A stretch of 64,000 nucleotides of DNA from Laetiporus sulphureus 93-53 (Eukaryota; Basidiomycota; Agaricomycetes; Polyporales; Laetiporaceae): the NCBI RefSeq assembly GCF_001632365.1, contig NW_024468516.1, forward strand, positions 326,696-390,695, given 5' to 3'. Both the position numbers and the translations under genes were made by a program. Shown here one piece after another: positions 14,001 through 25,920 of this stretch. The notes below the pieces were generated by a model that saw nothing but the letters and a program-made list of their open reading frames with translations, made no database searches and was not told where the DNA came from. Positions within the stretch are counted from its first letter, which is position 1. Each line of letters begins with the position of its first letter.

Positions 14001-14541
14001 GTTACGAGCGCCTGGCATGTGGGAGGGATCTTCAGCGACTAATTAAGGCAATCATCCACGATGAAATTTGAGATAGCATATACAAATCGCCACAGCAAAA
14101 GCGCCATGCAACGATGCCAGATTTTCGCACAGCGGAAAACGTTGCAGCAAGATGGCCCGACCTTGATCGGCGCGAAATGAGCGTTTGCCTCCCCGTGGGG
14201 CCAGCGCTTTCCCGGTATGGCAGGTGAGATGGTTCGTGGCGGCAACGTGCAAATAGGGACATGCTTCCTCACGTTCAAGTCTCCGAGCTCGCTGTCAGGA
14301 CCCTTCTTTGTTTTGACCTCCATCAACGCTGTCCTCCAACATCTCCGCGATTGAAAGGACCAGATTGGTAGCCGACAAAGCATAATGTCTGCTCCGAAAG
14401 CCCTTGGCATCGGACAAGCTCCGTCGCTTGTGAACGCTTCTGGACATGAGCCCGTCGGCAAAGGCGTTCACGGTACGGTTCCATTACGTTCTCCAACACA
14501 GCCGCTGAGGGCACGACTGCAGCGGGCAGTGTGCTATCTAG
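8067..14541. other. 6.5-kb gene-poor tract
   Basis: No recognisable protein family, splice-consistent gene or RNA gene was found across this long tract. The longest open frames (167 codons near 8.9-9.4 kb, 173 codons near 11.0-11.5 kb) have no low-complexity or domain features typical of real exons here, and several frames overlap on both strands. The sequence is less GC-rich than the neighbouring coding regions. It may contain degraded mobile-element sequence or long non-coding transcripts, but nothing visible proves either. Confidence 0.4.
8118..8126 (-). promoter_or_regulatory. TATA-like box upstream of the His-rich gene
   Basis: The minus strand reads CCTATATAA here, about 50 bases before the ATG at 8066. 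Position and composition fit a TATA element for that gene. A second TATATA run lies at about 8236-8241. Confidence 0.35.
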
Positions 14542-17122
14542 GTTCAGAAGACTTCATATTGCCTTGCTGGTATGGCTTGCGATCAGTTGCGTACACTGGA
14601 TGGGGATCGGGGGCGGTCCCGGAATGCGTGGAGCCGACAAAGTCGAACATGAGGCCGTCGGTCGCTTGCCAGGTATGGAATGAGCTTGATGGATGTCAAA
14701 ATCAATTTGAGTTGACGGCGGATCGCCCTCCGCAGTAATGGGATACAACAGTGAGGTTCCGGCTGTTTGGGCTAGCAGTTACGTCTAACTCAACGATTGA
14801 TCCAACTTGGGTAGCATGGAATGCCTACTATGTGCGCGCCGTTGCAATACCTGTTCGGTTGTACAATTCTGATGCTGTCATTAGTGCAATATTGATGAAA
14901 ACCTCATCCTGAAGACGGCTAAGCTCATGAAGTCCCTCGGACTAGCTGTACGTACCTTATGACACATGCTGCTTTTGCGGCAAGTGCTTAACGCTTAATA
15001 GGACGTTGGCTACAACTATGTCAACATTGATGACTGCTACTCCGAGAAAAACCGAAGTGCCTCAGGTGACATTGTTGCCCGTAAGCAGCGCTCGGCACTG
15101 GAAATATTTGGAATTTATTGAATCCCGCTATGTTGGTTCTAGATCAGGAGCGCTTCCCATCGGGTATGAGGAATCTTACTGACCAGATCCATGAGATGGG
15201 ATTGTAGGTCTCTCTCGATGAAATTCTTCACTTTGAGATCCGCTCATCCGGACATTTGTAGCAAAGCCGGCATTGTAAGTTCTGACATGTAAACAGCGAC
15301 GCCCAATGCCAATTAGCGAATTAGTATAGCGACTCGGGCTGGTTCACTTGCCAGTTGTACCCCGGGTCATTCCAGAATGAAGCAAGGTACGTGCATAGAG
15401 AACAGAGAGTACATGCTGGTGGTACTAATGCGCGACTCAGAGATGCGAAACTCTTCCAAGAAGAATGGGGCTTTGACCTGCTGAAGTGAGTAGGCAATCT
15501 GTTCGTAAGGCATGACTCACCGTCCAGCCAGGTACGATAATTGCGCCAGTATGTGCCGTGCCACATTTGCATCTGCCATAAGAGGATGTCACTAAATTCT
15601 CTCCTAGTCCCATTCGACGAGGTCATTAGGGAAGGCATGGTCGGAAGTCAGTTTGAACATCATCATATGTTACTATCTTGGGGTGCCTGACCATGGACTG
15701 CCTCAGAGTTCAGTCGCATGGCGGACGCTATCGCAGATCTCGCTAAGTCCTCCGGGAAGCCTCCATTACTATTCTCTCTGTGCCAGTGGGGTGAGGTCAG
15801 TAGCACGAATCACTACCAGAACTGTGAGCGAGTCTGATGGCGCGAGTCCAGGAGCAGCCTTGGCTGTGGGCAAAGCGGTTTGGCCAGAGTTGGCGGGTAT
15901 GTTACCAACACCCGTTTGCTCTGGTGCACATCTAACAATATCCACCCATGCGGGGAAATAAGACAACCGGTGACATCGGTGAGTTGTCTCGCCTGAATGC
16001 GGTAACAGCCAGCTCATCTCATCTCACCTTTGCCAGAGGCCAATTGGCGCTCTGTTATGAACATCTTGAATCGGTATGCACGTTGTTCCGTACTCCAACG
16101 GTGATTACTGACAGCCACCAGAAACTCATTCATTACATGGGCGACTGATTTCTATGGACACAATGACATGGATATTGTGAGTGTTCCTGAGGCAGCACTT
16201 TTGTGATGAACGGACGAGCTAAGTTGCGCATTGTGGATTCTAGCTGGAAGTGTACGCATGTAACAAGAACGGTATTGGATGACTCTCTTCTAATAGCTGA
16301 CACCTAGTGGCAACGGTGACCTTACGTATGAAGAAGCGAAGTCGCACTTCACTGCATGGGCCCTCATGAAATCACCTCTGCTCATTAGCACAGACGTGAG
16401 TCTTTTTACATTATCTCGCCGTCGCTACCCATCCCAACTTGCACGACGTTATACTCGGTCAGCTTCCTACCGTGTCGAAGGAGACAATTGAAATTTTGAT
16501 GAACGAGGAAATCATTGCGATCAATCAAGACCCAGTCGTCGGTACGAGCATTAGCCCATTCAGATGGGGAATCAACGTGAGTGGCTGCTGGCATTTTCGA
16601 TTATTGAGCTTTGTTGCTGATTAGATTTAGCCCGACTGGACAAGCAACTCGACGCATCCAGCACAGTACTGGAGCGGGGAAAGCGAGAACGGGACGGTCT
16701 TCATGCTGGTACGTTCTAGTATGCCTCCATGCTTCTAGGACCATCCCGATGATATCCTTGACGTTCGCATGGACTAGCTGAATACTCTGGACGAGCCGAG
16801 AGACATGTCCTTCAGCTTGACGGAGTCGCCGTGGACCAGGGCGGGTCGGCAATATTCGGTTCGCGTAAGTCGTTCCCGACGCCGTGTCCGCCGTACAGTA
16901 AGCGCTCATCGATGATCTTCCATTCGGTCGCAGGATCTATGGACGCACACGGAGAATGGGACCGCTGTCCGAAACTTCACTGCGCACGCCGTACCCGCAC
17001 ATGGCGTTGTCGCGCTGCTGCTGAAGGATGCAGGCGACGAGCCGTCGGGGATCTACCCTCCATGTGCGCGGACGGAGTGGTGCATGAGCGAGAATGGAAC
17101 CCGATACGATCAGCAGATGTGA
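14542..17122 (+). CDS. Secreted alpha-galactosidase, glycoside hydrolase family 27
   Basis: GH27 enzymes release terminal alpha-1,6-galactose from galactomannan and raffinose-type sugars outside the cell. From the exon at 14736 onward I could join 21 exons to the stop at 17120-17122; their summed length plus one carried base is 1218 nt, in frame throughout (405 residues plus stop). Conserved blocks read in order: MGYNTWNAYYC, NYVNIDDCY, AGIYSDSGWFTC, LLKYDNC (nucleophile Asp), SWRTTGDI (acid/base Asp), TWATDFYGHNDMD, and MKSPLLIS. An upstream exon ending at 14672 supplies AVGRLP before the first block and, further back, a hydrophobic run (LHIALLVWLAISC) resembling a signal peptide. No clear initiator ATG is in frame before that run, so the 5' end is provisional; the next in-frame ATG is 14600. 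The many tiny exons are unusual. It looks intact rather than a pseudogene. Confidence 0.85.
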
Positions 17123-17772
17123 CATAACTGCGACGAAATTTGCGCTCTCCCTGCTCCCTGATGCTCTGGACGACGAACTCGATTTGTACATTTCTAATGT
17201 TCTTGGCATGAAATTACTTCTCGCCCGCCGGAATAACGCTCATTCGCGTTGCATGAACTGTACTTGCTGGAAACTTGTCTGGCCGCGTAACCGAGACTCT
17301 GTGGGGCTGTCTGTAATTTGGGTCGTCAGACTGGCGGATACTCCCAGCACCTTGGACAGCGATCCCCTCCTGCATTGAGCAGGGGGCATAAAAGGCAACC
17401 GCAAGTCGGTGGCCGGATGATGCCGGAGGGCGGGGCGACGGAAGTCAAATTTGCGTTGGCGGGGGACGCCGATGAAAAAAAGGCGCGCCGATCGTAGCAT
17501 GGTGGCGGCTGTGATCGCACAGTCACGTGCACTCGCGATGGAGTGGAATTTCCGCGATGCTAAGGCGGGGTTGGTCAATTGCAGTACCCGACCCGGCTGG
17601 CTTCATGTTGGAGAACAGTCAGCGCGGGTGTCTGGATTGCACAAAATGCGCGGGGCGACAGCAACCGGATACCTTCACCCTCAACCACCACTATTCCCCA
17701 GCTCCGGCCGCGGGTCCCCTTCACGTCCACACGGTCCCCCCATTCAACTGAGCCACGGATCACACGACCCAT

Positions 17773-20012
17773 ATGGCGGGCAAGCGAGAGCGCTCCTCGA
17801 TCACGGCAGGCCGGAACGGCACCCTCGATGAGGCCAATTTACCCGCGTACGAGATTGACGAGAGTGGCTTGAAGAAGGACCATGTGCACACGGACGTCAG
17901 CAGCGAGATTGACGGCTACGTCAATGAGGATGAAAGCGAAAGTGGGTGCCATGAAATTTTGTGTGGTCGCTTGCCGACTTTACTGATTAATGTGCTGGTT
18001 TACAGTCAAGTATGCCACCATGGTATGGTGGAAAGCGGCGGCATTGATGCTTGCGGAGACCGTCTCTCTTGGTGTATGCATGCTCTACAACGCCACACGA
18101 AGTGTGCTGACTGTCTTTCAGATCCTCTCCGTCCCATCCGTGTTCGCCACCCTCGGAATGGCTGCCGGCGTTATTCTCGTCCTTGTATGCTGCATCGCAC
18201 TGGCATGATTTCTAATTCATCCTGATCTGGTATCATTACTAGGGCTTGGGAAGCATAGCCACGGCATCTGGATACATGATTGGAGCCTTCAAGAATCGAT
18301 ACCCTCATGTACAGAACATGGCTGACGTCGGGATGGTCCTTGCAGGCCCCCTCGGACGTGAAGTCCTGGGTGCTGCACAGATCATTTTCATGGTCTTCGT
18401 CTGCGGCAGTCATGTCCTCACCGGTTTGATCGCGTTCGACACCAGTATGTTGGCCGTCTAATTCGTTCGTTGTGATTGCTCATCGCGTCTGTCTCGTGTT
18501 CAGTCACCGCCGGCGCGTCTTGCTCCGTACTCTGGGCAGGCATCTCTGCCATCATCTGTCTCGTCCTGACAATTCCCCGGACGCTCGCTGGCATCTCGTA
18601 CCTGAGCGTTGTATCATTCATTTCCATCTTGAGTGGGTTTGATTTTTGTGTCGTCAAGAATTCATTCCTGATGTCCAAACGACAGCCGCTGTTCTGATCA
18701 CGATGATTGGCGTTGGCGTTGCTGGCCACAAGGGCGGCATCACTGCGCATGTCAACCTCGATTTTGCGAGTGCGTTCCTGGCCGTTACGGATATCGTAAG
18801 TGCAATACAGTTTGAACATCTCTTCGCTTGGTCTGATCATCCGTTGTCATTAGATTTTCGCCTACGCTGGACATGTCGCTTTCTTCACCTTCATCTCCGA
18901 AATGAAGAACCCCGAAGTGAGTAAACGCTGTCTAGCTCAACGCACCATTAACCTGATGGAATATACTCCCCAGGATTTTCCCAAGACACTTTGGGCACTT
19001 CAGATTGCAGACACAACACTATACCTCATCGTTGGCATCGTTGTCTACGCGTACGCGGGTGCCAGCACCGTTTCCCCTGCGCTCGGAAACACGGGTACCG
19101 TGCTCAAGAAAATCTCATATGGCATTGCACTCCCTACAATCATGATTGCGGGTGTCATCAACGGACACGTGTGCTCAAAGCTGGTGAGTCGAGTCCTGCA
19201 TGCAATCCAACGGAGTATGCAGGATACTGATTCGCGCTGGTCTGCTGTGCCACGATAGATTTTCGTCAGAATGTAGGAGCTCGATCACAAGCGTCTGGTT
19301 ATGTGACACTGACAGTGGTTCTTGATACGCAGATTCCGCCGGGATGATGGGAAAGCCTCCAGACACATGACGACGCATACATGGACCGGCTGGCTGGCAT
19401 GGATCGGCATTTGCTTTTCAGTGTGGGCTGTGGCGTTTATCATCGCCGAGGTGTAAGTGTCTCGTGTGGTATCGTACTAGCCTATGAGGGTCGAGGAAGC
19501 TCACATTGATTGACAGGATCCCGTTCTTCAACGACCTGCTAGGTGTAATCAGTGCCATCTTCGCGAGGTAAGCGTGTCTTCCGCCTTCCTGAGTAGTCAG
19601 GACTCTGCTCATTTGTTACTTCCAAAAGTTGGTTCACATACGGCATTTCGGTGAGTTCCCTGCGCCTTCCCTGTGGGAGTTGGTGACTTACGTGGTTCAC
19701 AGGGAATCTTCTGGTTCTGGCTCACTCCGCGCTCGGAGAGGTGGTCCACGCCATGGCAGAAAACGAAGGCCATCTTCTGGGGCTTCATCATCATGGTAAG
19801 TGACACTCCTAACCCTAGCTTCGTTCCGCGCTAACTTGGACTAGATGGGTGCATTCATCATGGTCGCCGGTCTGTACTCGAGTATCTCAGACATCGCCGA
19901 TGGTGCGAGACCCTTTAGTAGATTTTCCATGTACAATTCTCACTAGTGTGCGTGTGCAGGATACCGGGACGGGTCGTTCTCAAGCCCATTCACATGCGCG
20001 GACCAAGTTTAA
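17773..20012 (+). CDS. Neutral amino-acid permease (AAAP family, Mtr-like)
   Basis: A proton-coupled amino-acid transporter resembling the Neurospora N-system/Mtr permease for neutral aliphatic and aromatic amino acids. The N-terminal 55 residues are hydrophilic and acidic. The first membrane block reads VWWKAAALMLAETVSLG, then after an intron ILSVPSVFATLGMAAGVILVLGLG, the usual AAAP N-terminal signature. Further helices follow, with YAGHVAFFTFISEMKNP in the middle and WFTYGISGIFWFW near the end, about 11 helices in all. The coding sequence is interrupted by at least ten short introns, and the last exon ends SFSSPFTCADQV. The start is the ATG at 17773; an intron follows 55 codons later. It lies about 1 kb before TYR1, but I see no TGACTC element in its own upstream region. 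Confidence 0.8.
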
Positions 20013-20688
20013 CGAGATACCTACCTGACAGCATCCGATAGCTGCTGGAGAGTGTTTCCAAAGAAGCTGATCGTCATGACACGCACCAAGGACTTTCAAT
20101 GTCTGTTCCGATGGCCCTTCCAATACCGGAGTTTTCGTTGTTGGACATGATGTTCCTGGAATGCCATTTATGACTATTTATGATGTCGCGGCATGGATCT
20201 AATGTAGAATACAATGTGCCTGATACGTGTATACCTCTCAACTGGGATGTAGGCTAATTCATTCTTTTGTCGTGCTTCGATGGATCGTGACACGGGCCAT
20301 CCCCGCCCGTGTGATCGCCTCTCACCAGCTCCGCTCATGCCGTATTATCTCAGAGTGAGGATTCCTCACGTGAAAAATCCCTCGCTCGTGCGGCCCTTTC
20401 TTCGAGACTGAATGAACGAATGACGGGAAGTTGAAACCCACCGAATGGTTGTTAATCCCATGGCCATGTACACGATTCCCGTGATGATGTACTCCTTTCC
20501 GTATCTGATATACCACCCGGTGCTGTTATCTACCGTTTACGTGACTACATATCGCCCACAGCATCTCCACAGCCCACCAGAACTCACCTCACTTCGCAGG
20601 GTCGTGTCCAAAACGATATGTTGCACCGGTTGAATCCCTTCTGCGTTGGACGTGGTCATGCGATGCCCTTAAGTGGCGCATATCTTCT

Positions 20689-20695
20689 TGACTCA
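20689..20695 (+). promoter_or_regulatory. Gcn4/Cpc1-type site upstream of TYR1
   Basis: The heptamer TGACTCA, the consensus site for Gcn4/Cpc1 bZIP factors of general amino-acid control, lies about 290 bases before the TYR1 ATG. A second core in the opposite orientation (GAGTCA, 20901-20906) lies 76 bases before the ATG. Confidence 0.4.
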
Positions 20696-20981
20696 ATTTA
20701 CTCGAGTCCGCGCTACACCCTGCTTTCCCCATCCCGACATCTGCTTCACTTCATTCAGAACACAGTCCTCTGCATCAATATACTTTCTGGAGAGCTAGTG
20801 GGGTTTGTACGGCTACCTTGGGTGACACAACGCTTCTGTCCGCTCGCCACGGCCGATTGTCCACAAGTCTAGATCCGAGCCCGAGGTACGCTTCGCTCCC
20901 GAGTCAACGCGCGGGCAGTATTTGAGTGGCAAGGCGATTCTGAAACACTCGCAGAGCGCACGGACTCTCTCACTGTTCGCC

Positions 20982-22626
20982 ATGATACGACCGAGCGTTT
21001 CAACCGACTCGCCCATCGAGGAGCAGCCTGCCATCGGCGTCATTGGCATGGGCGCGATGGGCACCATGTATGCGCACTATCTCGCTCTGGGAGGTTGGAA
21101 GAAGTGCGTGGATGATGTGTTTTACTGTTCTGATGCGCATCTCACTGATCTTTGTGCAGAATATATGTTTGTGACCAGCCAAGCGGATACGAGGCGCTCA
21201 AGGCAAAGTACGAAGGTGCTGTGCTGATAGCCGTTCTTCGACATAGGTGTGAATCTCATTTGTGCTGTACAGGACACGAGAGCATCACTGTGCTCCGGGA
21301 CGGGCATCTTGTCTCACGGATAGCAGACTTCATCATGTATTCCGTCGAGGCGGAGTACATCGAGCGTGTCGTCGCTGAGTACGGTCCATGTATGCTGTGC
21401 CATTGCTGGAATCCATCAACGTATTCTGACACCCGCGTATAGCCACAAAATACGGAGCCATCGTCTCGGGGCAGACATCTGTCAAGGCCCCTGAGAAGAT
21501 CGCGTTTGAAAAGTACCTTCCTCCGGACGTGGAGATCGTGTCATGCCATTCACTACATGGACCGACGATATCCCCGGTTGGCCAGCCACTAGTGCGTATT
21601 ACTTTCTAATCCGCCTCGTTGCCATATCTCACGGGGAGTCCCAGGTTCTGATCCAACATCGTGCATCGGACGACTCTCTTCACCTCGTTGAGAACATCTT
21701 GCGGCCACTCAAGTCACGCTATGTCTATCTCTCCTATGAAGACCATGATGTTGTTACAGCAAACACACAAGCTGTGACCCACGCGGCATTCCTGAGGTAC
21801 GATCTCTGCAGTAGGGGGATCATAAGATGCTGATCGTCATTTTAGCATGGGCTCGGCATGGTCGAACGAGATGGAATACCCCTGGGAGACAGGCAACTAC
21901 GTGGGCGGTATTGAGACCGTCAAGGTAAATATCATGCTCCGCCTCTACTCAAACAAGTGGCACGTCTACGCCGGACTCGCGATCCTGAATCCCTCCGCGC
22001 GCATGCAGATCAACCAGTACGCGCGCAGCACGACCGAGATCTTCAAACTCATGCTCGCCGCGGACGACGCCTCGCTCCGCCGCCGCATCTATGATGCCCG
22101 CGACAAGGTCTTTGGCGGTAAGGCCAAGGACGGCTCCGTCACCACACGCGCGCCGATCCTCCTTTCCGAGGACATCCTCGACCGCTTCACCCTCGGGCAG
22201 CGGCCGTCTCGTAGCAACGGCAACGGCAGCTGCTCGCCGCAGGACAAGAAGGCGAACTCGCACCTCTCGCTGCTCGCGATGGTGGACTGCTGGGCGCGCC
22301 TCGACATCCAGCCCTTCGTGCACCTCGATCTCGCCGCGACGCCCATCTTCCGCATGCTGCTCGGCGTGTCCGAGTACCTCTTCCGCTCACAAGAGCGCCT
22401 CGACAATGCCATCAATGCTGCGCTGTACGACACGACCTACCGCGCAAACGACCTCGAGTTCGTCGTCGCCGCCAGGGGATGGAGCCAGTGCATATCGTTC
22501 GGCAGCTTCGAATTGTATCAACAGCGGTTCATGGCGGCGTCGAACTTCTTCGAGCCTCGGTTTGAGGACGCCACAAAGTTGGGCACGGCGATGTTGCAAG
22601 CAATCTCGGATAGCTCTCGGTCGTAG
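20982..22626 (+). CDS. TYR1: Prephenate dehydrogenase (tyrosine biosynthesis)
   Basis: Converts prephenate to 4-hydroxyphenylpyruvate with NAD(P)+, the committed step of tyrosine synthesis in fungi. The dinucleotide-binding loop GVIGMGAMG sits at about residue 20. It is followed across introns by IYVCDQP, RDGHLVSRIADFIMYSVEAEYIE, GQTSVKAPEK, CHSLHGP and ANTQAVTHAAFLSMG, all typical of fungal Tyr1. The last exon, about 260 codons, covers the helical C-terminal domain. At least five introns interrupt the 5' two-thirds. The ATG at 20982 is preferred; an ATG 60 bases upstream would add a basic leader (MSGKAILKHSQSARTLS) that could target mitochondria. It converges with ILV2, with 354 bases between stops. 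TGACTC elements upstream suggest amino-acid-control regulation. Confidence 0.9.
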
Positions 22627-22980
22627 AGTTCGGTCATGCTTCCTTTCGTTGTATTTTGGATTATGAGCTTTCAGGATTTGGGGCAGCGAACTCGCAAGAT
22701 GAAGCTGTCGCTGGAGCATGATGTAGGCTCCAGTCAAAATATATGAACCTACAGCCAACTACCTAAGAGGCAGCACCCCAGGTCCCCAGATTATATCGAT
22801 ACAGAAGATGTCCCCGTGGGGACTTTTGTTTCGTCGCTTCGTCGCTCGTCGTTAACGCACAGATAATAATGGACGATAAACAAATGCGCAAATGAGTGGG
22901 GAGCAGGGACTCCCATGCAAAGTAGTATGCGATGACGAGATAGCAAAGAGCAGCAAAGACGAAGGATATATGCTACAGTG

Positions 22981-25320
22981 TTACGCGCTGCTCATGAGTT
23001 TTTCGGGGTCGTATTTTGAGCGGAGGGAGGAGTGGAGCATTTGCTCGTGAAGAGCTTTTCCGGCAGGGACCTGCGTTTCGGTTAGCGCTCTGCACTTCCG
23101 GCCCATGCGAGCGGTGACACATACCATAGGGAATACGTGCTCGTTTGTCTCGACGAGACACTCTAGGAGTACCGGCCTCGACTCGTCGTATTCTAGGAAC
23201 TCCTTCATCTTTTCGGGCAGCTCAGCAGCAGAACGACACCGGAGGGCGTGCACGCCCATCGCCTTCGCAAGGGCGACAAAGTCCGGATTCGTCATTCGCG
23301 TGTGTGCATACCGTGCGTCATAGAACAGATCTACGGACAGGAGCATCTGAGCGTCAGCGAGCGACTCACCGTGAAGGATAGCGTGAGCGCGCACCTTGCC
23401 ACTGGAGCACCATTCCCTGGAACTCGTTATTGAGCACCATGACCTTGACGCCGATGTTGTACTGCGACGCTGTCTGGAGCTCCATGGCGGTCATGCTGAA
23501 TGACGCGTCGCCGTCGATGTCCACGACGGTTTTGTGAGGCGCGCCGACCTTTGCGCCAATGGCTGAGGGCAGACCGAAACCCATCGTCTAAAACCAAAAA
23601 AAGGTCATCCCTCAAGATCGACAACTGCAGAGCTAATACGTACCCCAAGACCACCGGAGGTGACCAGAGAGCGTGGATACCGCCACCTATAATACTGCGC
23701 AGCCCACATCTGGTGCTGGCCCACGCCAGTAGTGACAATCACGTCCTCCTTCCTGTGTGCAGTCTGTCGATCGAGCTCCTCGATGACCTCCTGCGGCTTC
23801 ATCAACGCACCCGAGCCATCCTTGCTCTTCTCATACGTGAACGGATACTCCGCCTTCCATTCCCTAATATTCCTGAACCACTCCTTCCTCGGCGACGAAC
23901 GAATGAGAGGGACCAACGACGCGAGGTTCGCCACGACGTCCCCAAGCACGGGGATCTGCGCCTCGACGACCTTGTTAATGTTCTTTGGCTGAATCTCAAA
24001 GTGGATGATCCCGCCCCGACCCTCCGCAGCCGCCGCACGCGCAGCTGGTGCGAACTTGTCCACACGGCCCGTCACACGGTCATCGAAGCGTGCGCCGAGC
24101 GCAAGGATGACGTCCGCCTGCTGCATCGCGAGGTTGGCGTACGCGCTCCCGTGCATGCCCAGCATGTGCAAGCTCTTCTCGTCAAGCTCGTCGAACGCGC
24201 CAAGCCCTTGCAGCGTCGTCGTCACCGGGATGTTGCCCTGCTGCGAGAGCTGCTTGAGCAGCTTCGGCCCGAGGGAGGAGGAAAGCACGCCGGCGCCGGC
24301 GTAGATGATGGGCCGCTTCGCCTGGTTGATGAGGTTGGCGGCTTGCTGGATGAGGACCATGTCGGAGGGCTGGTCAGATTGCAGGGGGTTTGACGGGAGG
24401 CCCAGGGGCCGGCCGGGCGTGGTGGCCTTGTATGGAAGGGGCGTCTTCAGAACACCAGCGGTGATGTCCTTCGGAAGGTCCACGAGAACAGGCCCTGGCC
24501 GTCCAGAGGTCGCGATCTTGAACGCCTCGTTTATCCTCCGCGGAAGCTCAGCGACATCCTTCACCATGACGTTCCACTTTGTGCACGCGCGCGATATGCC
24601 AACCATGTCCGCCTCCTGGAACGCGTCCGAGCCGATCGCGCTGGTCGCGACCTGTCCGCAAAACACGACGAGGGGCACGCCGTCACTGAGCGCGTCCTGC
24701 ATGGGCGTGACGACGTTGGTCGCGCCGGGTCCCGAGGTGACGAGGACGACGCCGGGCTTGCCTGTGACCCGCGCGTATCCCTCCGCCATGTGTCCCGCGC
24801 CCTGCTCGTGGCGGGGCAAGACAAAGTCGAACTGGGGGGAGTTGTAGATCGCGTCGAAGACAGGGAGGATCGCACCCCCGGGGTAGCCAAAGATGTGCTT
24901 CACGCCGTGCCGCACCATCATCTCGTGGAAGATCTGTCCGCCGGACATGCCCACGAAGGAGTGGTCGAGCGGGCCGTCGGCGTGCATGGACATCATCGGC
25001 GGTGGGAGGGAGACATTGTGCTTCGAGGGCAGCTGCTGGAAACCGGGTGCTGGTACGGGCCGTCTGCAATTCGCCCGTCTCAATGTAAATGGTCACTCGG
25101 AGTGCAAGAAACGGGTCACTTACACAGAGCCAGTCGCCGTCGCTTCGCGTACGGTCGAACGACTAATATTCCGCGCATGCTCGCGGACTCTTGACCTCGC
25201 CTCGAGCATGGACGAGCCTCCGCTCGTGCTCGCGGCGGTCGAGCGGGCGCGGACAAGGGTGATGGCGGAGGGATTGCGTGCAGCCGCAGGGGCGCGGATG
25301 CGCGAGGGAGCGAGGGCCAT
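22981..25320 (-). CDS. ILV2: Acetolactate synthase (AHAS) catalytic subunit, mitochondrial
   Basis: Thiamine-diphosphate enzyme that makes acetolactate and acetohydroxybutyrate, the first common step of valine, leucine and isoleucine synthesis, in mitochondria. Five exons (25320-25124, 25063-23644, 23587-23395, 23330-23125, 23070-22981) sum to 2106 nt, giving 701 residues, close to yeast Ilv2. The first 65 residues are Arg/Ser/Ala-rich with no acidic cluster, a typical mitochondrial presequence. FGYPGGAILP and the catalytic Glu in RHEQGAGHMAEGYAR follow, then the FAD-binding middle domain, and GDASFSMTAMELQTA with the ThDP-Mg motif (GDxx...N) and LNNEFQGMVLQWQ. The herbicide-site Trp in that last motif is conserved, but the Pro of the GQVPTSAIG motif is Ala here. 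The start is the first ATG in frame. Confidence 0.95.
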
Positions 25321-25417
25321 GGCTGCAGCAGCAACGGCGGCAGCAATGGCGAGGACGAAGGAGGGGGAAAGGAGAGAATGACTTGGGGACTTGGAATGAG
25401 TGCATTCTGGAGCGCTC

Positions 25418-25441
25418 GAGTCATTTCGATCAGCTGACTCA
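25418..25441. promoter_or_regulatory. Paired Gcn4/Cpc1-type sites upstream of ILV2
   Basis: A TGACTC core on the minus strand (25418-25423) and a full TGACTCA heptamer (25435-25441) lie 98-121 bases before the ILV2 ATG. Two cores within 24 bases is more than expected by chance and fits general amino-acid control of a branched-chain amino-acid gene. Confidence 0.5.
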
Positions 25442-25798
25442 ACACGGGGGTAACCCCACGTCCATATATGGAAGGAGCTGTATTGTATGCACAGTTACAG
25501 GCAAAGAGTCTATTTTGCCCTGTTTGTGACACTGTAATAGGCACGGCATGCTTGCGTCTACGCGCTGCATCGAAGGCCCACACGCTATGGAGGATTCTGT
25601 CCGTTCGGCGATCTCGCTGGCGCATAAGTATTGGCGAACTTTGTCCGCGCAGGCGCGGAGTCGGCGTATGCACACTGCCGACCGTCTCAGAGCGCACGCA
25701 CACGTATGTGGATGACCACTTCCTCCGCAGGATAACCCTACAGACCGCGAGCGAGGGTGCAAGGTCAGCAGGACACGGGCCACGGCGGCGCTGTATGA

Positions 25799-25879
25799 GG
25801 CCAGTTACATGTGTGCAGCTTCTTTGCTAATCTGATCATTGACCAGGTCATAGACGTCATGGGCACATTCAAAGCATCG
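25799..25879 (+). repeat. Direct repeat copy 1 (81 nt)
   Basis: This copy matches 26011-26091 at 72 of 81 positions with no gaps; seven of the nine differences are transitions. Both copies start GGCCAGTT and end with CAAAGC followed by ATCG or GTCG. It is not part of any gene I could find. A shorter 15-nt repeat (AGGTCAGCAGGACAC) occurs just before it (25762-25776) and again just after it (25889-25903). Confidence 0.85.
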
Positions 25880-25920
25880 AAAGCGAGCAGGTCAGCAGGA
25901 CACCACACGGTGCATCTGCA

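Noticed and set aside
14736..17122. Alpha-galactosidase as a pseudogene
   Set aside because: In-frame stops in unspliced sequence first suggested decay, but every one falls inside a GT...AG intron and the spliced frame is open to the end with both catalytic Asp residues.
23500..24393. 297-codon plus-strand open frame inside ILV2
   Set aside because: Exact antisense shadow of a highly conserved enzyme exon; codon bias of ILV2 explains it.
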